Assembly: GCF_020882245.1 (NCBI RefSeq)
Contig: NC_083598.1
Span: 60,115,858-60,179,857, forward strand
Length of the DNA stretch: 64,000 nucleotides
Direction of reading: 5' to 3'
Source of the DNA: Rhopalosiphum padi
Lineage: Eukaryota; Arthropoda; Insecta; Hemiptera; Aphididae
Of the stretch, positions 11,089 through 22,232 are shown piece after piece. Every line of letters starts with the position of its first letter. Position 1 is the stretch's first letter. The notes below the pieces were generated by a model that worked only from the letters and a program-made list of their open reading frames with translations, searched no databases and had not been told where the DNA came from. The translations under genes were made by a program, and so were the position numbers.

Positions 11089-12534
11089 CGGTCCATCGCC
11101 TACACACTAAAATAATATCATGTCATGCGCAATACGCATGCATATTATTATCATTATTATTACAGTGCAGATTTTAAGACGCACTCACACTGTTAGCACT
11201 AAGTACATAAATATTATATTTAAATACATTATATAGTGCATTATACGCATTATACCTATGTTATGTTTATGGCTAAAATCTACACACACATATATAGACA
11301 ACACATTATATAAGTGTATACATATTATACATATTATGCTGAACACCCAATTTACCTGTATATAATTCATGTATGCACTTATTATAATGTCGAAGTGCTG
11401 TGGCGTACTTCACGCACGAATATATATAGCTATATAATTATATAAAAATTATATATTATAAATTATCATTATTATATTACATTGTTATACTTCTTGCACT
11501 TATAATATTTTTTTAAAGTATATAAAAAGCTACAATTAAAACATACGCATTTATTTATTTGGAACAACTTTACCTATACACCTATTAAGTACTTGCTACT
11601 ATATGGTACATATATATAAAAAATAAAAAATAAATAACAAAAACAAAAACATAATCCACCTATAAATGACAAGGATTATTGATTAGTATTAGCTTGGAAG
11701 TTATAGAAGCGAAAACCGGTAAAATATGTACGAAAAAATTGTAAAATATGCATGAAAAAATATTAAATATGCAAAAGAAATATTAAAAACTCTGAAAAAA
11801 AATATTTTTTAAAACTACTTTGAATGCCAATCGGCAATCGTGTATACAACAAATTTACTATCGAATAAACAATAAATAGATTTACGATAAGTTAAGTCGA
11901 TATAAGTATAATACTATAATATAACTTATCGACATTTGACAATAAGATACTATTTCAGCTTATTTGCGCAATATATAGATTAAATGGACATCACATCATT
12001 GTTGTCAAATTAATATTCGATTGCTAAAATATTATTGAGTATTATATTCAATATAATTTAAAATAAATAGATTAAAAAATCCATTTTTTTTAGAAAATAT
12101 TAAATAATATGTTAAATATGCATTTTTAATTTTGAGGTTTTAAACTTACCATCGTATTATATAGTTTATATTTCTAACTTAGTATCTGCTATAATAAGCT
12201 CGAGAGTATTTAGAACAATATGCAACTCCTATAGGATATTAGGATAGTATATATACATTTGCACGTATTGAATTATTTCGTTAAGTAAAAGGAGCCATAG
12301 ATTCCACTTTTTGGCCGCTCTTCATCGTATCCTATTATAGATACTACAACTAACCGTTTTTTAAATGTTATTTCTTATCACGTTTTTTTTCGTAAGAAAC
12401 CAAAACTCTGACCTTAGTAACTTAGAAATAAATTACTTTATAGGATTAAATTAGAGTAAAACAACTTAAATATTTTAAAACATAATACAAAATTTACAAT
12501 TATAAATATAAGATATACTTTATGTATTATAATT

Positions 12535-12660
12535 TATAATATAAATACGCTTTAGTATGATCATCTCTCTTAGGATCACTCGTCAGACCTACTGAGCCCA
12601 ACGCTAAGCCATGGCGCAGAGCCTCTTAAGCAGAGGGATATGCGTCATTCTTCTTACACA
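12535..12660. repeat. Dispersed repeat, copy 1
   Basis: Begins around AAATACGCTTTA and includes AGACCTACTGAGCC and ACGCTAAGCCATGG, then CTCTTAAG and GCGTCATTCT. A second diverged copy lies at about 22070-22205 in the same orientation. It is GC-richer than its flanks, as expected of a transposon or SINE fragment. No ends or target duplication could be defined. Confidence 0.55.
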
Positions 12661-13543
12661 TTATTATCAATGCATAGCAGTTATCTGTTATTGCTCCATG
12701 TAAGTACTAAAATATACGTATTAAGGAACTTGTTGGAACGGAAATATAGCATTTAATTTAAATTTTGAAATTTAAAAAAATTAAATGGTATCTTAAATTC
12801 AAATTTAAAAATTAACTACCATATTGATAAGATTATGAATTATGACAGGAGGCTTAGCCCCCCCCCCCAAGTTTTGATAGTTACGCCAAAAAAGTACCAT
12901 TACTATGGATTTTTAATTTTGACCTCTATAAAGTACAAACTAGTCTAATTTGAATCGGACTTGATTATATTACTGATCATCCCTCCAAACCAATACAACT
13001 TGAAATAGCTACTAATGTAGTATAACAGCATTGATCTAATATGTATATTTAACAGCATTGACTTTAAGTCTTTAACGACTATAAGATACAAAATTAATTA
13101 GAGATAGAATTTCTCGTGAACGCATACAAAATTAACCGAAGCTTTCTGAAGTACACTGAAAAAATAATTTAGTAATTGTAAACAGTTAAATATTTTGCAG
13201 TTTAATTAACTATTATGTGACTACCGTAACTATAGTGGTTTCATTGTTATCACTACAATGTATACATGATGAGTATATTAATAATAATACTAAGCCAATT
13301 ACAGTTACACACTAATGTTTTATTATAGCAAATGACACGTTAAATAATAAATAATATTTTAATTTGATTCAAATTTGATTGTATATATGATTGTCGTTAT
13401 ATGTTCACGGTAAATTTAAATACTGTACGACATTTTTATCACGCAAATAGTTATTTAGTATTCACGCATATCGTAATGGAGTATTTGTATCAATAATTGT
13501 GTTCCATTTGCTTTTAAAAATTATAAAAGATACATATACACAG

Positions 13544-13605
13544 TGCCGCAACTATATGTTTCGTAGGGCCTTGGTACAAAAAATATTATTGGGCCCCTGT
13601 ACCTG
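13544..13605. mobile_element. hAT-like terminus (fragment)
   Basis: CAGTGCCGCAACTATATG followed by GGGCCTTGGTAC and GGGCCCCTG resembles the left end of hAT-type elements, like the one at 17926. No matching right end was found, so only a fragment is claimed. Confidence 0.35.
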
Positions 13606-14529
13606 TATAATATATTCATAAATAAAAGCTTTGTTTACACTATTGTAAAATAATTAATTGGTAAGATGACATTACATTAACCATTAACCTAAATTTGTAC
13701 ATATTGAAATTTCTTTTTTTGTACATTACGAGTGACATATTTTTAATTTTAATTATATTTAACTATATTTAAAAGTTTTAAAATCGTTTTTTGGTTAAGG
13801 TTAAATAAAAATTGTTTTTTTGCTAACAAAATATTATATTCTTTAAAACAGTCTATTATCGTAAATAGTACCTACGTTTTGACAAAAAGTAGGTATATAT
13901 ATATATTGCTGCAAAACTTCTTATTTCCAACAATTATTCTTTCATAAGTTACTATTTACTTAAATAGTCCATTTCGAACCAAATAGGTACTAAAATAAAA
14001 AGAGGAAAACATGAGTGAAAAATTAATAAAACTTAACTACTGATTTTACATTCTAATTGTAGTTTTTAGTTTTTATAATATATTAAGTGTACTACAAATT
14101 ACAATTATTATTATGTATCTCAGAACAATTTGACACTTGGCAATGGTGTTGTAGGGTTTTAGAAAAGAACCTCTCAATTTCTCTTACAATCAAAATTTTT
14201 TAGAAAAAAGATGCTTTATACAAATTTAAACGAATAGTATTTCAGTTATTAAAATATTTATACTAAGATTAACAAACCTAAAAGATGGTTGGACAGTATG
14301 ATAAAATAGGTTTAATTTTGAATCTTATTGGATTTAATATTTAGTACTTGAATTATTTTTACAAATAATAAATGTTAATAGATATTTGTGTTTAAGTAGA
14401 TTTAAAAGTTCCAAAAATAAGATTTTAAATATTAGCATTATTAAGATGTATAAAGAAGTGAGTATATGCTTACTAAATTACCCAATATATAATAGACAGT
14501 GTACATTTGTAAGTAAATAATATATATTA

Positions 14530-14770
14530 TTATATTCAAAATTCGAATACGAGGAGCTCCAACAGTCCAACACTTCGGTAAGAATACAAAAAAATAAAGC
14601 ACAAAATATATAGGTGATGGAGTAGTAGTTTAATATTCATACAATAATACATATAATTGTATAATGTATATGTGCACATATGAAATAGTACTATGGACTA
14701 ATTTTATGGTAATATTGAATAATTATAATATAATTTAGGGAATTTTTTTTTTATTGAAAAAAAAATTTTC
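14530..14770. repeat. Local duplicate segment, copy C
   Basis: Shares an ordered set of words with 16430-16730 and 21430-21560: AATTC-AATACGA-GAG, TAAAG-(C/T)-(A)CAAAATATA, AGTAGTTTAATATTCATRCAATAATACATATAAT, and (versus 16690) ATAATTTAGG followed by a T-run. It is a diverged copy of the DNA just downstream of the 14-cysteine gene. Confidence 0.5.
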
Positions 14771-15064
14771 GGGAATCGGGTGGTTATTATGTAAATATAA
14801 ATTTTATATTGGTTTTAAAAATCTGTTATTACCTTGAATGTACTTATCTACAACAAAAATATGGTTCTACGTTACTGCTGTAGATAATATACATAGGAAA
14901 TTAGGAACGATTGAAAATATCATTGAAGTTGGTATTATTATGCAAAGAAATTGTGCAGCATAAAACCGAGATATTAAAATAATCTAGGCTATAATAGGAT
15001 GTAGGTACTAGGTATAATAATATAGTTAATAACATTAATAACAATTATTTCAGGTAAATAATAA

Positions 15065-15684
15065 AAAATGTGCGCAAACAAGTTGCAGCCAAATGTATAC
15101 CATTTTATTTTATCAACTTACCTATATAAATCAAAATTTAATTAAATCGTTTTGTAAATACGTACCTAAAAAATTTTTAATTAGATTTAAAGTACTTATA
15201 AATAAATACTATTTTAAAATAAATCAGAAATCGCATTGCGTATAGTAAAATTCATAATAATACACATATAACATAATATATTTATACATATTTCATATGT
15301 AAAAGTTTTAAAAGCAAATAATATTTTTGATTTATATAAAATAATTAATATTATCGCCTAACATTTAAATATATATAATTTATAATATAGGGTGTTTCAA
15401 AATAAGACAAGTGCACAATTTTTGTAAGTGTATAATAAATACGCTAATGGTTACTGAATCTCTCCATGACAAGTTCAATAAGAATGAATTTGACTTCTAT
15501 TCGGACTAATCGGAGTGATAATAGATGACAAAAATAACTAAAATAAAGTTGACAACCTTCAAATAAACAAATCCCACGCGATTAAAAAATTTCGCACTAT
15601 ATGAAACACCCTACTATTATACATTAGATTTTAATATTACAATATAATAGTAACTAAAAAAGAACCTTATATTACATTTTTAAA
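15065..15684. repeat. Duplicated segment, copy A
   Basis: Matches 20017-20682 over its whole length in the same orientation, from ATGTGCGCAAACAAGTTGCA through AATAAATCAGAAAT, TTCATATGTAAAAGTTTT and an embedded MITE, to ACTAAAAAAGAACCTT. The flanks of the MITE match as well as the MITE itself, so this is a duplication of genomic DNA that already carried the MITE, not two independent insertions. Confidence 0.7.
15390..15611. mobile_element. TA-flanked MITE, copy 1
   Basis: A 222-bp element with terminal inverted repeats GGGTGTTTCA and TGAAACACCC and TA on both sides. The interior includes CGCTAATGGTTACTGAATCT and TGATAATAGATGACAAAAAT, which recur in the copy at 20373-20576. It is too short to code for a transposase. 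The TA target suggests mobilisation by a Tc1/mariner-type enzyme. Confidence 0.75.
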
Positions 15685-16127
15685 TCTTAAGCATAATACC
15701 AAAAAAATTTATGAGTGTCCAACTATAAAATAATTAACTAATTTTTGCGATTTTTATGAATTTTGTCAAAATTCTTTAGTTTTAAATGCTTATAACCAAA
15801 TTTCGAGAAAAATTATGATACTTTAGATTTTTGATATTTTTAGTTGATAAATTACTATCTTATGAGGAGGATTGTGTTACATTTTTAAGCATTTCTATAT
15901 CCATTATCCTGCAAAGAATTTCTATATTTATTTAACAATTATAAAGATGAAAGTGAATGCAAACTGGGTTTGCATACAAATTTATGTTTTTCTTTAATCT
16001 TTTGTCTGTTTTCCTCATTCATAAAAATAAGTAGAGGACATTTTTAAGTTTGACTTCTCTATAATGTACAAACTAAACCCAAGTGAAGTGAACATATCAG
16101 ACCTGGGAATAAGTGAATAGACTTTTA

Positions 16128-16600
16128 CTCGATAACGGAGGTATTTATTACCATTCACAAAAATATTTGAATATGCAATCCAGTAAAAATATTTTTTGAA
16201 TACATTTTGAATGTATAACCTCTTTTAATTTAACTAAGCATTTGTTAAAATTTTAGTCTCAGGAATTTTGAATATAAGTACTTACTACTTAAAGACCATA
16301 AAATTTATGAGATCTTTTGTACTACTAAATAAGAATTCCGTGGTGTTACGAATTTCGGTTTTCAAATGAAAACACTTTTTTTCCAGTACTTTAATATCTA
16401 TAACTCTTTAAACAACACAATACAGCTTTACAAAATTCAAAATTCCAATACGACGAGCAACAACACGCCGAATAAAATAAAAATATTAAAATAAAGTTTA
16501 AAATATAAATGAGATAGAGTAATTATATTTTACTATTCATGCAATAATACATATAATGGTTTAAGTATATTAAGTCTATCGATTACACGATATAATTTTA
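16128..16600. repeat. Duplicated segment near the 14-Cys gene, copy A2
   Basis: ACTTTTACTCGATAACGGAGG and, further on, AAATATAAATGAGATAGAGTA with ATTCATGCAATAATACA recur in order at about 21361-21556. With 15065-15684 versus 20017-20682, this gives two copies of a roughly 1.5-kb interval about 5 kb apart. Confidence 0.55.
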
Positions 16601-16872
16601 CAATAATTTATGGACTTAACTAAATTAATAAAATAACAATAATAATTTAGATTAATTATACAATAGAAGTAAATAATATTAATTATTAATATAATTTAGG
16701 TAATTTTTTTTTATCGAAAAACAAATTTTTGTCGTCAATTAACGGTTGACAAAAAGTTATTGAAGTGGCTTATATCAAATTCAAAAATAATATGTGACAT
16801 ATTATCGTGATCTAATATCAGTCATCGTTGTGATATATATAAATATATACATAATTGCAATTATTTTTTTAC

Positions 16873-17277
16873 CTAGCTTTCAGGTTGGTATGGAACCACA
16901 GCACAAGTATCGTCAACCATAAAAGACGGCCAATCGCATTGCAACTCATACGGTTCCACATTTATCGGGCACACGTAACACGCACCGCCGCACGTGCATA
17001 CAGACATGATCCCACACGCTACCTTACATTCAGCTTCAGAGTAGAACTGATAGTCAAATTTAGCAGTAGTTTTTTCACAGATGAGACAATGATATGAACC
17101 ATTTGAACCGAGAATGCATGTATGTTTTTCCGTTTTATGGCATTCCGATTTTAAGCATGCTTCACACGACTTGAATTCAGTGAGGATTCCCAGCGATTGA
17201 GTGGTATCAAAGTAGAAGACATTCAACACCACCGTAAAAGTGAACACAGTTATGACGACGTGCGAAAAGACAAACAT
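16873..17277 (-). CDS. Small secreted cysteine-rich protein (14 Cys), unknown family
   Basis: Single open frame of 134 residues, ATG 17277-17275 to TAG 16875-16873. Residues 1-22 or so form a hydrophobic signal peptide (MFVFSHVVITVFTFTVVLNV). The mature part has 14 cysteines at 38, 41, 46, 54, 64, 67, 84, 88, 94, 96, 100, 103, 114 and 125, enough for seven disulfides, with two CxxC pairs and a CTCGGACYVC cluster. No transmembrane segment follows. A TATAAAT box (complement of 17321-17327) lies about 45 bases above the ATG, giving a compact promoter. I do not recognise the family. Secreted cysteine-rich proteins in aphids include salivary effectors, bacteriocyte-expressed peptides and inhibitor-like proteins; choosing between these would be guesswork. 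The even cysteine count and signal peptide make a real gene likely. An unseen upstream or downstream exon cannot be excluded. Confidence 0.65.
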   Translation of the reverse strand: MFVFSHVVITVFTFTVVLNVFYFDTTQSLGILTEFKSCEACLKSECHKTEKHTCILGSNGSYHCLICEKTTAKFDYQFYSEAECKVACGIMSVCTCGGACYVCPINVEPYELQCDWPSFMVDDTCAVVPYQPES

Positions 17278-17320
17278 ATTGTTTTTCGTTTGTGTATAAT
17301 AAATATTACGGTAGGTAGGT

Positions 17321-17327
17321 ATTTATA
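17321..17327 (-). promoter_or_regulatory. TATA box of the 14-Cys gene
   Basis: TATAAATA on the minus strand, 44-50 bases upstream of ATG 17277. The expected transcription start is near 17295, giving a leader of about 20 bases. Confidence 0.4.
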
Positions 17328-17925
17328 ATATTATTTCAATATGTGCGCCGTGTTCCGCGGCAGATTGGCGCTCTCTGGCAATAATTCACTCGGAGTTGAT
17401 TTCGTGGTTATATATTTTTTATTACCGCGATAAATAGATGTCAGCGCACAGTAAGTATATAAAACCAACGATATTATTTTACTTATAATTTGTATGTGCG
17501 ATAATGGCTGATGGACTGACACTACAATTTAAATCCGTAAAACGTTCGTATTTATATCCAAACTATTGCTGTGTGTGGATCGTGGTGCCATTTAATTGGT
17601 TCGCGGATGTAAGCAGTGGCGGTCAAATGATTTTGTCATGGGGGGGATGTGGCTGATATTTCAATATGTCATAAAATTAAAATATAATTTATGTTTATGT
17701 ACTTATGCCTATTATCTAGTATACATTTTTTAAATTAAAGTAAATTAGTACATTATTTATAACAAATAAGAAATGTATTGTTAATTCATGATTGATGATT
17801 GATCATCAAGTGGGGTAGTTCCTGTTTATAGGTTAGAATTTAAATATAATAATAATATACGCTCATAATCGTTGTTTTGAGAAAAAAATAAAACAAAATT
17901 TAATACATTATCATTATAGTACAAT

Positions 17926-18961
17926 AAGTGCCGGATAAACCGCCGGTGCAAGTGGTGCATTGCACCTGGGCCCTGACTGAGTGACTCTTTGAAATATTAG
18001 GGGCCCAAGGCCCCGATATTATGTATATCAAACATTCAAACATTAAAGTACCATTTATGAAAATAGATACTTGGTGAAATTTGGTTTGTTTTTTTTTTTC
18101 TAATGGTGTATAGGGTTTTGGTTTGAAACTATTCTTAAGTTATTCCTATATCAGTATAGTTGATTACCTATGTGAACCTTACCCAAGACGTTTTAAATTT
18201 TTAATGAAACTTGATTTAGATATTAAAAAATGTCGAGGCCACAGATAAGACAGAGCTTCTGTGATGAGTAGAGCACATTCAGGAGTCCAAACAAGGATAA
18301 AACACATTGTTCCATCAGCCAAGTACCTAATTGACAAGTCAATTGCTGACTGCGCAGTAGCAATAACTTAAATCTAGTATTTTAGTTATTTCGGATGCAG
18401 CAAGTGTCACAATAAAATACAATTTTTTTTTGAAACCGTTCAAACTGTGTTCAATTTTTTTTTTGCCAGTAGATAGTACCCCAAGATGGGCTTTATTAAC
18501 TTTAGGTCAAGATTTTTGCGATAAAGTAAAAATAAAAAGAAACTCATGTCGACAAGAACGTTTATCTATAATATATTAATTTTAAATATAGAAAAAGAAC
18601 AAACTATAGTTCTAAATATTGAAAAGATATTTGACAATTTTGCCAACGCAAAATCAAGGAAAAAATATATATTTTAAAACATATTTAGTATACATATTAC
18701 ATGTGTTATATTTATTATTTATAATAATATGTAAGCTATTTGCTTTGTACTGCATTCCTATAGATATTTATGTAATGAATAATAAGTATGTTATAATACA
18801 TTATTGCCATGTACGTTAAAATTTAATGGTTATAAATTTATAATGCAATTTTATTTGTAATAAAAATACAAAAGTAAAATACTGTATGTAAATTTTTTTT
18901 ATATAGGGGACCCTAAATTTTGTTTTGTACCAGGACCCTCAGAGTTTAAGATCCGGCACTG
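17926..18961 (+). mobile_element. Degenerate hAT-like transposon
   Basis: Ends AAGTGCCGGAT and ATCCGGCACTG are inverted repeats of the hAT form CAGTGCCGG (first base of the left end mutated). They are bordered by an 8-bp near-duplication, AGTACAAT on the left and GGTACAAT on the right, the size hAT elements make. The 1,036-bp body carries subterminal GGGCCCAAGGCCCC and a fragment on the plus strand near 18260-18370 that reads like a decayed hAT-type transposase stretch (GVQTRIKHIVPSAKYLI). No open frame of transposase size remains. Confidence 0.6.
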
Positions 18962-19306
18962 GGTACAATATAATAATATGTAAATAAATTTAATTGTATT
19001 AAATATTAAAGAAAAAAGTCATATGGAGGGATCTATCCTTACCCTATAGGTTAGGATCTAGTCCTACATTATATAATATATATATATAAATAAAATGTAT
19101 AAAATGATAATATTTGTATAATAATTTAAAATAAATATGTATATTCTAATTAATACGTGTGTTGTGAATGTATTAAAATGTTTATGTGGCATTTTCAAAT
19201 ATTTAATATTTTTCATACTCATAAGTCAACTAAAAATTAAAATATCGTAAAAAAATAACAAGAAACACAAATAATGTTATTATCAAAAAGTTTGTTATAG
19301 GTCAAT

Positions 19307-19440
19307 TCACTTTAATACCAAAACTAAAAGTACGCTATTGAAATTGGTGAACGAAAATTTACCATATCCTACGTGTGTAAGACAGAGACGACACATGCGA
19401 GTGCGACGTCCTCTTAAGATATGGAACATATATACATGGG
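19307..19440. repeat. Dispersed repeat with CCTCTTAA tail
   Basis: GGTCAATTCACTTTAATACC, GTGAACGAAAATTTACCATA, ACACATGCGAGTGCGACG and CCTCTTAA recur in diverged form at about 44485-44620 in Sevenless intron 1. Related AT-rich sequence continues to about 19890, where a GAGCTCCCAAA stretch has a reverse-oriented counterpart near 55830. Confidence 0.5.
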
Positions 19441-20016
19441 GCCGAGGTAAATGGTAGTCATTTTTAGTGATTTTGACATATTTCGTAAATATTTGAACTT
19501 TATAAATGCTTATAAACAAATATTGTGACCAACGATTTTTAATACGATAAGTATAACTTATAATAAACATTGTATTAAACTTTAAAGATTTTAGGGAATG
19601 CCAAATTTTTTTATAGGTATTTCAAAAAAAAACTTAGAAAAATCAAAAATTTAATCGTAAATAAATAACACTAATATAAAAATTTTCTAAAAATTTCAAG
19701 TATTTACAATGATTCGTTTTTGAATTATAATAAAATAAAAAAATTGATTTTGTCGAAAACTGGTTAAGCGAAAAAATTTCCGGTTTTTCGTTCCCTTTTT
19801 TGGATTTTTCCTGGCGCTTTTGAAAACTACTTGAAATTTTTTACTTTTGAGCTCCCAAAGTACCAATTAGATTCACTTCTCTTTTTAAAACTGAACTGAA
19901 GTCAAAAATTAAAGCACTATTATTACCTCAAAACGCGATGACAAACGCACTAAAATAAAAAAAAACACACACCATTGTAAAATTAATACATTCATCACTC
20001 ATCCGTTCAAAATCTA

Positions 20017-20334
20017 AAATGTGCACAAACAAGTTGCAGCCAAATGTATACTATATTATTATATCAACTTATATAAATCAAAATTTAATTAAATCGTTCT
20101 ATAAATACTTACCTTAAAAAATTTAAAATATATTTACGTATAGTACCTATAAATAAATAATATTTTAAAATAAATCAGAAATGTCATTGCAGCGTATAGT
20201 AAAATTCAAAATAATATACATAATATAATATATTTATACATATTTCATATGTAAAAGTTTTGAACACAATTAATAATGTTTTTGATTCATAACAAAATAA
20301 TAATTAATATCATCGCCCAACATTTAAATACATT

Positions 20335-20372
<38 letters not shown>

Positions 20373-20682
20373 GAGTGTTTCATAATAATTGCACACATTT
20401 TGAAAATGCAATAAATACGCTGATGGTTACTGAATCTCTCCATAACGAGTTCAAGAAAACGAATTTACATTCTAATCGGAATGATAATAGATGACAAAAA
20501 TAACTAAAATAGGGTTGACAACCTTCAAACAAACAAATCCCATGCATTTAAAAATTTCGCACTTTATGAAACATCCTATATTCCTATATACTACCCTATA
20601 TACACTTTGTATACTATAATATGTTAAATTTTATGATTGCAATATAAGTAACTAAAAAATAACCTTGTATTACATTTTTAAA
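20017..20682. repeat. Duplicated segment, copy B
   Basis: Counterpart of 15065-15684 in the same orientation, with a MITE at the same internal position. It differs by many substitutions and by an added TA microsatellite at 20340-20372 just left of the MITE. Confidence 0.7.
20373..20576. mobile_element. TA-flanked MITE, copy 2
   Basis: Ends GAGTGTTTCATA and TATGAAACATCC with TA on both sides; the interior repeats CGCTGATGGTTACTGAATCT and TGATAATAGATGACAAAAAT from copy 1. It is slightly shorter (204 bp) through internal deletions. Confidence 0.7.
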
Positions 20683-21360
20683 AGTATAAGCCGAAATATT
20701 TTATTTAAAAATATAACAATTGTCACTAATACTAAGTATTAATAAAGTAATACATATTGGCCGCGTTGCACTCTTTTTCGTACACAATTGCGCTACTAAA
20801 AGAGACAAACATACGCAATGATGTATCCATCGAAGTATTTAGGTATTTGAGTAGGTAAATATTATAGTACAGAGGCTGCCGTCAGTGTACATACACGAAA
20901 CTGACGAAACATCTGTTACATAATTATTATGGCTTAAAAATAATAAAACATAAATATCGAAAGTTCTCCTCATCATTATAATTGGGGAAACATTTTCTAT
21001 GTTACGTGGATTTGACACTAAAGTAGCTTGCAACTTGATAACACCACCAACAAAAAACGCGTTATTATGCAACCTACTTCTTGGAACATAATGTAAGTAT
21101 GATGAAGAAATCCAATACTTATATAATTGATTGTCACTTAATGAATGCTTAGGTGTTGAGGATACTTACAGTGCAAGCATGCAGCTTAAAATATATCATA
21201 ATTATTTACAATATATTAACATGTCAAATATACCTATACCAAATGAAATGGTCATGATTTTCACTTGAATATCGTTGAAATAATAAAAACTCACCCAAGA
21301 TATTTGTCCTATTGCGATTTTAAAAATATAGTTATTACCATAAATATACATTTAATATCT

Positions 21361-21556
21361 ACTGAATAAACTTTTACTCGGCAATGAAGGTATATTTACC
21401 ATTTACAAAGATATTTGAATAGAGAAGACAGTTAACATAAATTAATAAAAATATTAAAATAAAGTACAAAATATAAATGAGAAAGAGTAATAGTTTAATA
21501 TTCATGCAATAATACACAATATAATGGTATCGATTACACAATATAATTTTACAAAT
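21361..21556. repeat. Duplicated segment, copy B2
   Basis: Counterpart of 16128-16600, with ACTTTTACTCGGCAATGAAGG and AAATATAAATGAGAAAGAGTA. The interval matching the 14-Cys gene itself is not recognisable to its right, so any paralogue there is lost or was never duplicated. Confidence 0.5.
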
Positions 21557-22069
21557 TATTATATTTATATTATATAAATTAATATATTATATATTATAAT
21601 TATATTTTACAATTGTGCAAACACTTCCTATCTTCCTATCTTTTATCATTATGATAGTGGGCCGAAAAAAATGCACAACTTGTAACTGCCACCGGGAGCA
21701 CCGACTACCCGACGAGGGCTCAAACATACTAAAGTTTGTATGGCATATATTATGTGTCAGTACATAATGCATTTTAGCATTTATTCTTACTTTAAGCTCG
21801 TGTCTTCTGAAGTTTTATTCCCTGCTGTTTATATATTTTATTTTGTTTGGGTAACCTAAAATACACCCAGGCACAAAACACTTAAGATGCATATACTAAA
21901 TAAGTGAAAAAAAAATTCAAACCACATTTGTACAAAAAGAGTTGAATGTTAAATTAATAACAACACTGCAAAAGAGTACACTAGGATAATATGATTTAAA
22001 TACTGTCATTGTACATTTGAACACAAACATTTTATAGATATTTAGAACCACCTAGTTACTTTATGTATT

Positions 22070-22205
22070 ATAAAATAAATACGCTTTGGGATAATTATCA
22101 TCTCTCTCAGGATCACACGTCTGCAGACCTACTGAGCCTATAACGCTAAGCCATGGCACAGAGTCTCTTAAGGAGATATGTATGTGTCAATGCGTCATTC
22201 TCTAC
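22070..22205. repeat. Dispersed repeat, copy 2
   Basis: Diverged copy of 12535-12660: AAATACGCTTTGGG, AGACCTACTGAGCC, ACGCTAAGCCATGG, CTCTTAAGG and GCGTCATTCT in the same order. It ends shortly before the SMYD4 stop codon. Confidence 0.55.
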
Positions 22206-22232
22206 ACATCCACATATATAATATACATTTTA

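Larger units (their letters stand above)
11089..16872. other. Repeat-rich intergenic region
   Basis: No gene is supported here. Contents: the 3' flank of the CPCFC gene with AATAAA-like signals near 11616-11640; a run of AATATGCA-like words at 11720-11790 and 12100-12125; a dispersed repeat at 12535-12660; a C-tract at 12860; a hAT-like end (CAGTGCCGCAAC) at 13544; and duplicated segments at 14530-14770, 15065-15684 and 16128-16600 (separate entries). Confidence 0.55.
17278..22232. other. Repeat-rich intergenic region
   Basis: Between the 14-Cys gene and the 3' end of SMYD4. It holds a CAGTGGCGGTCA hAT-like end at 17614 with no partner seen, the degraded hAT-like element 17926-18961, a dispersed repeat at 19307-19440, the duplicated segments 20017-20682 and 21361-21556, a TA run at 20340-20372 and the dispersed repeat copy at 22070-22205. 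No intact gene is supported. Confidence 0.55.

Noticed and set aside
17331..17522. Minus-strand 63-codon frame just upstream of the 14-Cys gene
   Set aside because: It overlaps the likely promoter of that gene, has no motif and no cysteine pattern, and looks like chance.
19307..19570. 87-codon minus-strand frame
   Set aside because: Covers a dispersed repeat that is also found, without an open frame, at 44485-44620.
20839..21072. Minus-strand 77-codon frame
   Set aside because: No domain or start context; part of the region between duplicated blocks.
21587..21772. Minus-strand 61-codon frame tested as a paralogue of the 14-Cys protein
   Set aside because: Its three cysteines do not match the spacing, and there is no signal peptide; the adjacent DNA is duplicated but this frame is not.
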